56,313 nt of DNA, taken from Paracoccaceae bacterium (GTDB lineage: Bacteria > Pseudomonadota > Alphaproteobacteria > Rhodobacterales > Rhodobacteraceae). Location: positions 1-56,313 of the forward strand of contig JABURR010000033.1 of NCBI GenBank assembly GCA_014762635.1, in the 5' to 3' direction. Each line of letters opens with the position of its first letter. Within the stretch, counting starts at the first letter, position 1. Made by a program: the position numbers and the translations under genes. The notes beneath the pieces were generated by a model. The model ran no database searches. It had not been told where the DNA came from and saw only the letters and a list, made by a program, of their open reading frames with translations. Positions 43,379-51,931 of this stretch are shown piece by piece.

Positions 43379-44041
43379 ATGGCAAGAAAAAAAGACACCA
43401 GCCCCAGAAAGGCCCGCCCCCCGCTCTCGCGCGACCGGATCGCCGAGGCGGCGGTTGCGCTGTCGGACGAGGCCGGGATCGAGGCGCTTTCGATGCGCAA
43501 GCTGGCGCAGCGGTTGGGGGTGGAGGCGATGTCGCTCTACAACCACGTGGGCGGCAAGGATGACCTGCTCTCGGCCATGGTGGATCGCGTGGTGGGGGAG
43601 ATCGCGCTGCCCGCTTCGGGCGGCGACTGGAAGGCCGAGATGCGCCGCCGCGCGGTCTCGGCCCACGCGGCGTTGATGCGCCATCCCTGGGCCACGGCGC
43701 TGCTTGTCTCAAAGCCCAACATGGGCCCGGCGATGCTGGATTACGTGGAGGCGACGCTCTCCTGCCTTGTGACGGCCGGGTTCAGCTACGAGGCGGCGGA
43801 TCACGCCTGGAACGCCATCGACAGCCATGTCTACGGATTCACGCTGCAGGCGCTGAACTTTCCCTTCGCGCCCGACGATTACGCCGATGCGGCGGCTGAA
43901 CATATCGACATGATCCCGGCGGACCGCTACCCGCACCTGCGGGCGTTGGCCGAACGCGTCATGCAGCGCCAATACGACGGGCTGCACGACTTCGGCTTCG
44001 GGCTTGACCTGCTGCTGGACGGGCTGGAGAGCCTGCGCTAG
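43379..44041 (+). CDS. TetR/AcrR-family regulator
   Basis: 220 residues. A basic N-terminus, then the HTH IAEAAVALSDEAGIEALSMR, KLAQRLGVEAMSLYNHVGGK and DDLLSAMVDRVVGEI (about 20-75). The C-terminal ligand domain resembles TetR_C tetracycline-repressor-like proteins (HPWATALLVSKPNMGPAMLD, HVYGFTLQALNFPF). It probably represses itself and the divergent gene through the CTTAC...GTAAG sites. The ligand is unknown. It converges with lysC, 1 base apart. Confidence 0.9.
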   Translation: MARKKDTSPRKARPPLSRDRIAEAAVALSDEAGIEALSMRKLAQRLGVEAMSLYNHVGGKDDLLSAMVDRVVGEIALPASGGDWKAEMRRRAVSAHAALMRHPWATALLVSKPNMGPAMLDYVEATLSCLVTAGFSYEAADHAWNAIDSHVYGFTLQALNFPFAPDDYADAAAEHIDMIPADRYPHLRALAERVMQRQYDGLHDFGFGLDLLLDGLESLR

Positions 44042-44042
44042 A

Positions 44043-45281
44043 TCAGGCGGCCTTTTCCAGTTCGAACGCGTCGTGCAGCGCCTGCACCGCCAGTTCGAGG
44101 TATTTCCGGTCGATCAGCACCGAGATCTTGATCTCGGAGGTGGTGATCACCTTGATGTTGATGCCCTCGGCCGCGAGCGAGTCGAACATCTTCGAGGCGA
44201 CACCCGCGTGGCTACGCATCCCGATGCCCACCACCGAGACCTTGCAGACATCGGTGTCGGCTACCAGCTCGTGGAAATTGATGTCGCCCTTTTCCTTGGC
44301 GCCCAGCATCGCCTTCTCGGCGCGCTTCACCTGGTCCACCGGGCAGGAGAAGGTCATGTCCGTGCGCCCGTCGTCCGAGATGTTCTGAACGATCATGTCC
44401 ACGTTGACGCCGGCCTCGGCCAGGGGCCCGAAGATCGCGGCGGCGATGCCGGGGCGGTCGGCGACCGAGATCAGGGTCATCTTCGCTTCGTCGCGGGAAT
44501 AGGCGACGCCGGAAACCACATTGCTTTCCACGATATCCTCCTCGGCACAGACCAGCGTGCCCGCAGTTTCGTTGTTGTCCTCAAAGCTCGACAGGACGCG
44601 CAGGCGCACATTGTAGCGCATCGCCAGTTCGACCGAGCGGGTCTGCAACACCTTGGCGCCCAGAGAGGCCAGTTCCAGCATCTCCTCGAAGGCGATGCGG
44701 TCCAGCTTGCGGGCCTTGGCGCTGATCCGAGGGTCGGTGGTGTAGACCCCGTCCACGTCGGTGTAGATGTCGCAACGCTCGGCCCCGAAGGCGGCGGCAA
44801 AGGCTACTGCGGTGGTGTCCGACCCGCCCCGGCCCAGGGTGGTAATGCGACCCTCGGGGCTGATCCCCTGAAAGCCCGCGACCACGGCCACCTGCATGCC
44901 CTCGGCGAACTTGGCGTTGATATTGTCGGTCGGGATTTCCTCGATCCGCGCCGCGCCATGGGCCGAGGTGGTCTTGAGCGGCACCTGCCAGCCCTGCCAG
45001 CTGCGCGCCGGGATATCCATTTCCTGCAGTGTCAGCGCCATCAGACCGGCGGTCACGTTCTCGCCGGAGCTGACCACCGCGTCATATTCACGGGCGTCGT
45101 AGAAGGGCGATATCTCGTCCACCAGCCCGACCATCTTGTTGGTCTCACCCGCCATGGCCGAGACGATGACGATCACGTCATAGCCATTGGCGACCTCGCG
45201 GCCCACGCGCTTGGCCGCGCGGCGGATACGATCGGGAGTGGCGACCGAAGTGCCGCCGAATTTCATGACCAGGATCGGCAT
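44043..45281 (-). CDS. lysC: Aspartate kinase
   Basis: 412 residues, single-function alpha-type aspartokinase. The kinase domain begins ILVMKFGGTSVATPDRIRRA, with VVSAMAGETNKMV, FQGISPEGRITTLGRGGSDT and DVDGVYTTDPRI. The last ~150 residues are two ACT domains (MTLISVADRPGIAAAIFG and VSVVGIGMRSHAGVASKMFD) for feedback control by lysine/threonine. It phosphorylates aspartate, the first step to lysine, threonine and methionine. No asd or hom is adjacent. Confidence 0.96.
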   Translation of the reverse strand: MPILVMKFGGTSVATPDRIRRAAKRVGREVANGYDVIVIVSAMAGETNKMVGLVDEISPFYDAREYDAVVSSGENVTAGLMALTLQEMDIPARSWQGWQVPLKTTSAHGAARIEEIPTDNINAKFAEGMQVAVVAGFQGISPEGRITTLGRGGSDTTAVAFAAAFGAERCDIYTDVDGVYTTDPRISAKARKLDRIAFEEMLELASLGAKVLQTRSVELAMRYNVRLRVLSSFEDNNETAGTLVCAEEDIVESNVVSGVAYSRDEAKMTLISVADRPGIAAAIFGPLAEAGVNVDMIVQNISDDGRTDMTFSCPVDQVKRAEKAMLGAKEKGDINFHELVADTDVCKVSVVGIGMRSHAGVASKMFDSLAAEGINIKVITTSEIKISVLIDRKYLELAVQALHDAFELEKAA

Positions 45282-45456
45282 CTCGCGCGCATCCGTTCTC
45301 TAGTGGCCTCACGTCGCAGGCTTCTTATGCCCGCCCGCCACGCAGGGCAAGCGCGAGATGACGCATAAGAGGGATATGAAAAGTTTCTAGAGCCGAAATG
45401 CGAGTGACCTGGCGCAACCAATCCGAACGCTGACAGGCATGGAAGCAAGAGACGTC

Positions 45457-46392
45457 CTAGCAGGCAAGAAGTACGGCGACCTGCTTTCGGAATTGCTTCG
45501 CTTCGCCGAGGATCCAATCACGGAACTTCCTTTTGAGCGATGTTGCCGGTCGGCCCCGCACGGATACCAGCCGATATCGGTAGTCGGTCTCGCGATGGCT
45601 GGCTGGTCCGAATGGAAGGATCAACTGGCCAGACTGTATCCCGTTGAATGCCTCGGTGACGCCGCATAAAACCATTGCCTGTCCGGAAATGGCTGCCTGC
45701 AAACCCGAACTGAACTGCGTGAAGCGTCCAATCTTTCCCGCCTGTTTCATGTCGATGCCGAACTGTTCCGTCCAGCTTTTCCAGTCCGGCCAGGAAGGGT
45801 CCGGGGTTCGGTTTTCAAGATGAACAAGCGGTACTCCCTTCAGGGATTTCTCTTGCAGCGAGGCCTTATGGGTGATGGCGAAATCGGGACTGCAGACCGG
45901 AAGCACGCGATCCCCAAATAGTTCCGTGTCGTCGAACGGGTCCTTTGTCGGAGGGCTATAGCGCAGGGCAAAATCGAAATCCTCGGCCAGGAGATCGACC
46001 ATGCGGTTCGTCGCGTCGATACGGAGATCCACCTCGGATGCTATTCCGTAGAATGCGGAAATTCTCGGCATCAGCCAGTTTTCCGCAAACGAGGCCGGCA
46101 ACGTCACGGACAGCCGATTGGCTTCGGGCGCGCTGCTCAGCCGGGCCAAGGCTTCGGCGACCTGCGAAAATCCGCTGGTGAGTTGCGCCTCAAGTTGTTT
46201 GGCAGCCTCTGTCGGGGTGGTTCCTTGGCCACTCCGGCGAAAAAGCTTTCGCCCGAGAAAAGCCTCGAGGCCGCGGATCTGCTGTCCGACCGCAGCAGGT
46301 GTAACCCCAAGTTCTGCGGCGGCAGCAGAGAATCCCCCGTGCCGCAGAGACGCCTCAAGCGCTCGGAGCCCGTTCAGGTGAGACAGCTTCAT
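45457..46392 (-). CDS. LysR-family regulator (GcvA-like)
   Basis: 311 residues. The HTH at about 5-65 shows LNGLRALEASLRHGGFSAAA, AELGVTPAAVGQQIRGLEAF and LGRKLFRRSGQG, a GcvA/AmpR-type opening. The effector domain contains LSVTLPASFAENWLMPRISAF and DFALRYSPP. It is divergent from the glutathione transferase gene and probably controls it through the dyad between them. Confidence 0.9.
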   Translation of the reverse strand: MKLSHLNGLRALEASLRHGGFSAAAAELGVTPAAVGQQIRGLEAFLGRKLFRRSGQGTTPTEAAKQLEAQLTSGFSQVAEALARLSSAPEANRLSVTLPASFAENWLMPRISAFYGIASEVDLRIDATNRMVDLLAEDFDFALRYSPPTKDPFDDTELFGDRVLPVCSPDFAITHKASLQEKSLKGVPLVHLENRTPDPSWPDWKSWTEQFGIDMKQAGKIGRFTQFSSGLQAAISGQAMVLCGVTEAFNGIQSGQLILPFGPASHRETDYRYRLVSVRGRPATSLKRKFRDWILGEAKQFRKQVAVLLAC

Positions 46393-46452
46393 GAATCAAT
46401 ACTAAAGAAAAACTTTTATCAAGACCAGAAGAACTGATGCTGAATTCCCATG

Positions 46453-46473
46453 AATGCGAATTATGATTGCATT
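46453..46473. promoter_or_regulatory. Candidate LysR-type binding site
   Basis: AATGC-N11-GCATT, a dyad with the T-N11-A geometry of LysR operators, in the divergent space between the LysR and GST genes, about 57 bases before the latter. Confidence 0.45.
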
Positions 46474-46529
46474 TTATCGACCACATTTACTCGGCTTGGT
46501 AATGGAAATCTTTTGTATTGAGGGGGCGA

Positions 46530-47168
46530 ATGTATACGCTTTATTGGGAACAGGGCTCGGGAGCCATCGGCCCGCAAGCGATGCTCGAAGAGCTCGGGAT
46601 CGATTACGAGAAGGTCCATGTAGACATGGGCGTCGCAGCCCATCGCTCGGCAGACTACAGGTCGAAAGTGCCGACCATGCGGGTGCCAGCACTTGGATTG
46701 CAGGAGGGGCCGATTGTCGGTGAGACAGCCGCGATCATGACCCTTCTGGGTGAACAGCATCCTGATGCAGGCCTTGTACCACGCGAAGGCGATGCCGATC
46801 GGGGTCCTTTCATGTATTGGCTGATGGCCATGGCGACCGGTGGCTATCCGACCTTTTCCAGGGCCTGCCATCCCGAACAGTTCACCACCGATGACGCCGC
46901 AAATGACGCCGTGCAACAGCGCGCCGAGGCGCATCTGAATGAATTTTTCGACATTCTCGAATCCGGGATCGAAGGCAATCCGTTCTTTCTGAAGCGCGGG
47001 CTCACCGCACTGGATTTTTACGCGGCGATGTTGACCGAATGGGTTGCCGACCGCGCCAGCCTATTGGAGAGCCGTCCAAAGCTGGCTGCCTTGTGCGAGG
47101 CGGTTGACGGGCGTCCGGCCTATGGGCGGGTCAAGCGGGACCATTGTTTGAGGCAGGAAACCGGGTGA
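46530..47168 (+). CDS. Glutathione S-transferase family protein
   Basis: 212 residues from ATG 46530 (GAGGGGG upstream); an upstream TTG is less likely. The N-terminal thioredoxin-like part starts YTLYWEQGSGAIGPQAMLEE, with VPALGLQEGPIVGETAAIMTLL carrying the cis-Pro and the Glu-Thr glutathione contact. A helical C-terminal domain follows (FFLKRGLTALDFYAAMLTEW). The usual active-site Ser/Cys is not obvious in GSGAI. It is under the divergent LysR gene. Substrate unknown. Confidence 0.87.
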   Translation: MYTLYWEQGSGAIGPQAMLEELGIDYEKVHVDMGVAAHRSADYRSKVPTMRVPALGLQEGPIVGETAAIMTLLGEQHPDAGLVPREGDADRGPFMYWLMAMATGGYPTFSRACHPEQFTTDDAANDAVQQRAEAHLNEFFDILESGIEGNPFFLKRGLTALDFYAAMLTEWVADRASLLESRPKLAALCEAVDGRPAYGRVKRDHCLRQETG

Positions 47169-47225
47169 TTTGTCGCGGATCCAAGCTCAACGGGTCTGTG
47201 ACTATGACCGAAACGGAAAATATGT

Positions 47226-47271
47226 CCGATGGAATTCCGATAGAATTCCGATGGTTTTCCGATTTGGAATT
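47226..47271 (+). repeat. Short tandem repeat, ~11 bp x 4
   Basis: CCGATGGAATT, CCGATAGAATT, CCGATGGTTTT and CCGATTTGGAATT follow each other directly. The repeats lie inside a 29-codon open frame (47204-47293, beginning MTETENMSDGIPIEF) that has no clear ribosome site. Confidence 0.7.
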
Positions 47272-47327
47272 TGCGCCTTTCCGACCAGGTTAACGGGGCG
47301 TGCGGTCAGGGGGCGGAAGTGTTGCAC

Positions 47328-47356
47328 GAAAACGGCCTCCGCCGTGCGGAGGCCGT
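47328..47356 (-). terminator. Terminator for efp
   Basis: On the minus strand ACGGCCTCCG and CGGAGGCCGT pair over 10 bp with a 5-base loop, followed by TTTTC; 24 bases past the efp stop. Confidence 0.85.
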
Positions 47357-47379
47357 GACGTCAAGATATCGGGGTCGCG

Positions 47380-47943
47380 TCAAGCGCGTTCGGAATATTC
47401 CATCGTCTCGGTGTTGACGATGATGTCCTCGTCCTGGGCGACGAAAGGCGGCACGGTGATGCGCACGCCGTTATCAAGGACCGCCGGCTTGAAGCTGTTG
47501 GCCGCGGTCTGGCCCTTCACCACCGGCTCGGTCTCGACGACCTTGCAGGTGACCTTCTGGGGCAGGGTCGCGTTCAGGGCCTCGGCCTCGTAATACTCGA
47601 CGGTGATGGTCATACCGTCCTGCAGGAAGGGGCGCCGGTCGCCGAGGATGTCGGCGGGCAGTTCCACCTGCTCGTAGGTCTCGGTGTCCATGAATACGAG
47701 CATTCCGTCGGTCTCGTAGAGGAATTGCTGGTCCTTCTGCTCGAGGCGAACGCGCTCGACCTTGTCGGCGGAGCGGAAGCGCTCGTTCAGTTTCGATCCG
47801 TTGCGCAGGTTGCGCATCTCGACTTGGGCGAAGGCACCGCCCTTGCCCGGTTTGACGTGATCGACCTTCACGGCGGCCCAGAGACCGCCATTGTGCTCGA
47901 GCACGTTACCCGGACGGATTTCGTTACCGTTGATCTTCGGCAT
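47380..47943 (-). CDS. efp: Elongation factor P
   Basis: 187 residues from ATG 47943; a longer reading to 48003 adds a non-conserved leader. KOW-like domain I is [19 protein letters not shown] and [20 protein letters not shown], with Lys34 at the tip (PGKGG), the site that EpmA modifies in enterobacteria. Domains II and III end with [22 protein letters not shown] rescues ribosomes at proline runs. No epmA or epmB is in the window, so the modification type is open. Confidence 0.96.
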   Translation of the reverse strand: MPKINGNEIRPGNVLEHNGGLWAAVKVDHVKPGKGGAFAQVEMRNLRNGSKLNERFRSADKVERVRLEQKDQQFLYETDGMLVFMDTETYEQVELPADILGDRRPFLQDGMTITVEYYEAEALNATLPQKVTCKVVETEPVVKGQTAANSFKPAVLDNGVRITVPPFVAQDEDIIVNTETMEYSERA

Positions 47944-48159
47944 GTGGCTAAACCTTGACAAAAACTTGAAGAAGGGTCGGCGGAACCTATATCTGGGCAA
48001 CACGAGGCTGGCAACCCGACTAGATAAAGTGTGCGTAATGAGTTAGCCATGCACTGGACGCATGGGAGGTATTCCAAAATCAGGAACCCGAATCGGTTCA
48101 GAATGGGGATAGTGGCGGCCACGTCGAAGACGCAAGAGCAAAAACACAGGAACGCCTTA

Positions 48160-48480
48160 ATGGTCGATTTTGTAGACGGTACGGCATTCAACTATGAGCA
48201 GGGCCAGCGGGCGCGCAAGCTGTTCGCTGCTGTCGTTTTGGCTGCTCTGGACGACGCTATCGCCGATGACAAGAAATACGGCAACGGGCCCGAGCAGATC
48301 GCGCGTTGGGCGCGGTCACGCGACGGCCGCGAAGTCCTGTCCTGTGCTGGTATTGACCCGAACGAGCGGGTTGTGTCCGGCCTCATGGAATTCGTGTCGA
48401 AAGGTGTCCGCACCTCGGTGGCTCTGAGCCGCGAGGAAAGCGAGCGTCGCAACGCCGCACTTCAAGCCGAAGCTGCATAA
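48160..48480 (+). CDS. DUF6280-family protein
   Basis: 106 residues from ATG 48160 (AGGAA 8 bases upstream); an in-frame extension to 48031 has no conserved look. The sequence starts VDFVDGTAFNYEQGQRARKL and continues with FAAVVLAALDDAIADDKKYG and PEQIARWARSRDGREVLSCA; it is soluble and helical. Short proteins of this kind are conserved in Rhodobacteraceae and have no known function. A terminator follows 21 bases after the stop. Confidence 0.8.
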   Translation: MVDFVDGTAFNYEQGQRARKLFAAVVLAALDDAIADDKKYGNGPEQIARWARSRDGREVLSCAGIDPNERVVSGLMEFVSKGVRTSVALSREESERRNAALQAEAA

Positions 48481-48503
48481 GAATTCGTATCCACCCAAGT
48501 GAA

Positions 48504-48530
48504 ACGCGCCCTTTCCAGAGGGCGCGTTTT
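48504..48530. terminator. Bidirectional terminator between DUF6280 and thpR
   Basis: ACGCGCCCT and AGGGCGCGT pair over 9 bp around a 6-base loop; T-run on the plus strand and AAA on the left for the minus strand. Between convergent genes. Confidence 0.88.
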
Positions 48531-48535
48531 GCATT

Positions 48536-49084
48536 TCAGTCGCCGGTGCGCAGGGGATATTCGGCCAACTCGTCATAGCGCGGACCCTTGGGGCCGAGAC
48601 GTGACTCGTACAGCGTGAAGCGATCCACGGTGAAAGGCCCGGCCGAAAACCCGGCACAGGCCACCAGCGCATGCTCCAGATGGGCGGGTTGGATTTCTCC
48701 GATACGCAGGCGGCCGAGGGTGACATGGGGCACGAACCGTTTCGCCTCGACCTCGACGCCGATGCGACGGATCGAGTTCTCGACCTTCGACTGTAGCTGC
48801 ATCAACGCCTCGCAAGGCACGACGCCGGCATAGACGATGCGGGGCTTCATACCGCCGAAATGGGCGAGGCCCGAGAGCCGCATCTCGAACGGGTTCGCAC
48901 GCACGGTCTCAAGCGCGCCGTGAACTTCCTGCAGGACGGGTTCCGGCTGTTCCCCAAGAAACACCAGCGTCAGGTGCATGTCCTCTGAAGGGATGCGCCG
49001 GGGCAAGGGCAGCATCTGCTGAACTACCGCTAGCTGGGTGCGGACCTCTTCGGGCAGGGGCAGGGCGATGAAGGCGCGTATCAT
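48536..49084 (-). CDS. thpR: RNA 2',3'-cyclic phosphodiesterase (2H family)
   Basis: 182 residues. The two catalytic HxT motifs are MHLTLVFLG and PHVTLGRL. Starts IRAFIALPLPEEVRTQLAVV, as in ThpR/LigT proteins, which hydrolyse 2',3'-cyclic phosphate ends of RNA. The ATG overlaps the stop of the deacetylase gene (ATGA). Last gene of a gpx-deacetylase-thpR unit. Confidence 0.9.
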   Translation of the reverse strand: MIRAFIALPLPEEVRTQLAVVQQMLPLPRRIPSEDMHLTLVFLGEQPEPVLQEVHGALETVRANPFEMRLSGLAHFGGMKPRIVYAGVVPCEALMQLQSKVENSIRRIGVEVEAKRFVPHVTLGRLRIGEIQPAHLEHALVACAGFSAGPFTVDRFTLYESRLGPKGPRYDELAEYPLRTGD

Positions 49085-50193
49085 GTGGCTCTCAGGGCTT
49101 GGACCCGGTCGCGCACTTCGGCGCGGATTTCACCGTGGCGGGGCCGGTCTCGAAGAGTGGTGAACCAATGCTCGGGCGGGGATTTGCCGCGCCGGTTGCC
49201 CTGCCATTCCAAGCCACGCAGCACCGCCTCGCCCCGTGGCGGCAGGCGATCGGGGATCTCCTGCCCGCTGAGGGTGGCCCAGACCCCTGTCCAGAGCCGC
49301 CCGACGGACCACGGGTTGTAGCCCCCGCCGCCCAGCACGATGTAGCGTGGTGAAAGCTCTCGCAGTGCCGCCACCACGCCCCAATGGGCGTTATTCGAGA
49401 GTGAAAGCCGCGACAGAGGGTCTTCCTCTACCGCGTCGGCCCCGCATTGCAGTACGATCGCCTCGGGCGCGAAAGCGTCGACCACGGGCAGGATCAGCTC
49501 GTCCAGTATCATTTCCATTTCGGTATCGTTCAGACCGCGCGGTAGCGGCAAATTGTAGAGCGCCCGGTGCGGGTCTGCGCCAAGCTCCCCGGTAAAGGGC
49601 CAGCGCCGCTCTTCATGGGTCGAGATCAGCAGGATCTCGGGGTCATCGGCAAAGGCGTGTTCGACGCCATCCGCGTGATGCGCGTCGATATCCACATAGG
49701 CGATGCGGCGCAAGCCTGCATGGCGCAGGGCAAGCAGGCACAGCACCGGGTCGTTGAGGTAACAGAACCCGTTGGCGCGGTCTGGCATCCCGTGATGGGT
49801 GCCGCCCGCCGGGGAGTAGACCACGCCACCCTGCGCCACCAGTTCGGCCGCAAGGATCGAGGCGCCGGCCGAGGTGGCGGGGCGGCGGAACATCTCGGCA
49901 AAAACCGGGTTCGAGTGGGTGCCGAGGCCGTGGCGTTCGCGGGTTGCCTCGCTGACGCTCTGGCTGCGCTCGGCCTCCACCAGCGCATCGATATAGTCGG
50001 GATGGTGCCAGGCGCTGAGCGCGGCGGGCTTGGCGCGGGGGCTGTTCACGAATTGCACGGGCGGGAGCCAACCAAGGGCGCGCGACAGGTCCATGACGGT
50101 TGAGACGCGCGGCACCCGCAGCGGATGCCAATGCCCATAGCTGGAACTGCGATAGATCTCCGAGCCGATCAGCCGCGGCGCGGCTTCCGTCAC
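49081..50193 (-). CDS. Histone deacetylase family protein (AcuC-like)
   Basis: 370 residues from GTG 50193, which overlaps the upstream gpx stop (GTGA); ATG/GTG readings further upstream run through gpx. Arginase-fold deacetylase motifs: GGTHHGMPDRANGFCYLNDP, VDIDAHHADGVEHAFADD, ISTHEERRWPFTGE, VLQCGADAVEEDPLSRL and VLGGGGYNPWSVGRLW. These give the catalytic His pair, the Zn ligands and the Gly loop. Substrates may be acetylated enzymes (AcuC acts on acetyl-CoA synthetase) or acetylpolyamines. Confidence 0.88.
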   Translation of the reverse strand: MTEAAPRLIGSEIYRSSSYGHWHPLRVPRVSTVMDLSRALGWLPPVQFVNSPRAKPAALSAWHHPDYIDALVEAERSQSVSEATRERHGLGTHSNPVFAEMFRRPATSAGASILAAELVAQGGVVYSPAGGTHHGMPDRANGFCYLNDPVLCLLALRHAGLRRIAYVDIDAHHADGVEHAFADDPEILLISTHEERRWPFTGELGADPHRALYNLPLPRGLNDTEMEMILDELILPVVDAFAPEAIVLQCGADAVEEDPLSRLSLSNNAHWGVVAALRELSPRYIVLGGGGYNPWSVGRLWTGVWATLSGQEIPDRLPPRGEAVLRGLEWQGNRRGKSPPEHWFTTLRDRPRHGEIRAEVRDRVQALRAT

Positions 50194-50711
50194 CGGGGAA
50201 GAAGCGGCTCGATCTCTCGGGTGATCGCCCGCGATGTGGGCTTGGCCATTGAGCCCCATGTTCCGACCACTTCTCCGTCTGCGTTCAGAAGCACCTTGTT
50301 GAAATTCCACGCGGGCGTAAACCCATGCTCGGAGGCCAGCCACTTGTAGAACGGATGGGCGCGGGGGCCGCGCACGTGGGTGATCTCGGTCATCGGGAAA
50401 TCGAGGTCGAAATTCGCGTCGCAGAAATTCTTCACCTCGGAATTGCTGTCGAGTTCCTGGCCGAAATCATCGGATGCCACCGCCAGCACCACCAGCCCGC
50501 GATCCTTGTAGCGGTCATAAAGCGCCTGAAGATCCTCGTATTGCGGGGTGAAGGCGCAGAGCGAGGCAGTGTTGGCCACCAGCACCGGCTGCCCGCGCCA
50601 GTCGTCGAGAGCGATCTTTCCGCCGTCGATGGAGGCGAACCGGAACCCGCCCTTGGCATGGGCCGGAAGGGCGAGGGTAATGATCAGGATGAAAAGGCCG
50701 AATATGCGCAT
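50190..50711 (-). CDS. Glutathione peroxidase-like protein, exported
   Basis: 173 residues from ATG 50711 (GGAGATCATC upstream). Signal peptide RIFGLFILIITLALPAHA, so periplasmic. GPx fold with the peroxidatic Cys in NTASLCAFTPQYEDLQALYD, then AVASDDFGQE, NFDLDFPMTEITHVRG and the Trp of AWNFNKVLLNADGEVVG. It reduces peroxides with thiols. First gene of the minus-strand unit with the deacetylase and thpR genes. Confidence 0.88.
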   Translation of the reverse strand: MRIFGLFILIITLALPAHAKGGFRFASIDGGKIALDDWRGQPVLVANTASLCAFTPQYEDLQALYDRYKDRGLVVLAVASDDFGQELDSNSEVKNFCDANFDLDFPMTEITHVRGPRAHPFYKWLASEHGFTPAWNFNKVLLNADGEVVGTWGSMAKPTSRAITREIEPLLPR

Positions 50712-50871
50712 GATGATCTCCAGGGTTCGACCAAAGCTATGACAACCTATCACGCGGTCAATAAACTCATGGTCACAGCTCTGCGAGCGGCGCGGGCCAT
50801 TGTAGGTTTCCATCAAATGACCATAGTCTTGCGGGAGGTTGCAAGGCAGGCAGCACCGAATGAAGGGCAAG

Positions 50872-51339
50872 ATGACCCGGCTCAAGCAATTCCCCGTGCG
50901 GATCGCCCCGCATCAGAAGCGCGATCTGCGCACCCAGTTCGGGGCGCTGTGCTACCGGGTGCGCAAGGACAAGGTCGAGGTCCTGCTGATCACCACCCGC
51001 GGACGCGGCAACTGGATCATCCCGCGCGGCTGGCCCATCGAGGACGCGACCCCGACCGAGGCCGCGGAACGCGAGGCCTGGGAAGAGGCGGGCGTCGAGG
51101 GGCAGGCGATGCCCGAATGCGTGGGCCTCTATTCCTACACTAAGGAACAGGATGACGGAGAGCAGCTGCCCTGCATGGTCGCGGTCTTCCCGGTGAAGGT
51201 GAAGAAACTCCGCGATGAGTTTCCGGAGGCGGGTCAGCGTCGCCGCAAATGGGTTTCGCTGAAGAAAGCGGCCGAGATTGTCGAGAACGCCGAACTGGCG
51301 CGGATTATCCGCGCTTTCGTGCCCGGCAAGGGGGCATAG
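50872..51339 (+). CDS. NUDIX hydrolase (DIPP-like)
   Basis: 155 residues from ATG 50872 (AAGGG just upstream; ATG 50860 is possible). The Nudix box runs GWPIEDATPTEAAEREAWEE and AGV, with REAWEEAGV intact. The first box Glu is replaced by Ala, while the metal-binding Glu residues remain. QFGALCYRV, LLITTRGRGNWIIPRGWPI and RRKWVSLKKAAEIV resemble diphosphoinositol-polyphosphate/diadenosine hydrolases. It probably cleaves a nucleoside or polyphosphate diphosphate. Confidence 0.87.
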   Translation: MTRLKQFPVRIAPHQKRDLRTQFGALCYRVRKDKVEVLLITTRGRGNWIIPRGWPIEDATPTEAAEREAWEEAGVEGQAMPECVGLYSYTKEQDDGEQLPCMVAVFPVKVKKLRDEFPEAGQRRRKWVSLKKAAEIVENAELARIIRAFVPGKGA

Positions 51340-51428
51340 GCGCGGGAACCGTTGCGCCGTGGTCCACGTTGAACTAGGAGAGCCAGGGCCTACCTAATGT
51401 GCGCTGGCTGAATTTTGTGCAGGTGACG

Positions 51429-51872
51429 ATGATCCGTTACGCGCTCAGATGTGAAAACGACCACGGGTTTGAAAGCTGGTTCAAATCCGCCGAAGCCTTT
51501 GACACGGTCAAGGCGGCGGGGATGGTCTCTTGCCCCGACTGCGGCAGCACAAAGGTTGAGAAGGCGCTGATGGCGCCCCGCGTGCGGGCCTCGCGTGATG
51601 CAGAAGCGGCGTCCGAACCCAATGAAAAGCCCTCGCTCAAAGCGCCGCAAAGCGAGCGTGAGCGGGTGCTTGCGGAGCTGCGCCGCAAGGTCGAGGAAAA
51701 CTCCGAATACGTGGGCATGAACTTCGCCAAGGAAGCGCGCAAGATGCACGAGGGCGAAAGCCCCGAACGCGCGATCTATGGTGAGGCCAAACTCGACGAG
51801 GCGAAAAGCCTGATCGAGGATGGCGTGCCTGTCGCGCCCCTGCCGTTCCTGCCCCAGCGCAAGGCCAACTGA
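51429..51872 (+). CDS. DUF1178-family protein
   Basis: 147 residues from ATG 51429. Starts IRYALRCENDHGFESWFKSA with CPDCGSTKVEKALMAPRV, a rubredoxin-like zinc or iron site of four Cys/His. The C-terminal part is charged and ends in VPVAPLPFLPQRKAN. DUF1178 is common in Alpha- and Betaproteobacteria and has no known function. It stands alone between NUDIX and MDR genes on the same strand. Confidence 0.9.
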   Translation: MIRYALRCENDHGFESWFKSAEAFDTVKAAGMVSCPDCGSTKVEKALMAPRVRASRDAEAASEPNEKPSLKAPQSERERVLAELRRKVEENSEYVGMNFAKEARKMHEGESPERAIYGEAKLDEAKSLIEDGVPVAPLPFLPQRKAN

Positions 51873-51931
51873 GCGGCTTTTCCTCCGGCGCCCCGGACAC
51901 TAGGGTGGCGCCGCAAACAGGAGGAAAGCCC

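Noticed and set aside
45282-45456. Riboswitch or leader upstream of lysC
   Set aside because: I could not find a lysine-riboswitch-like set of paired elements or a terminator in the 175 bases; nothing supportable.
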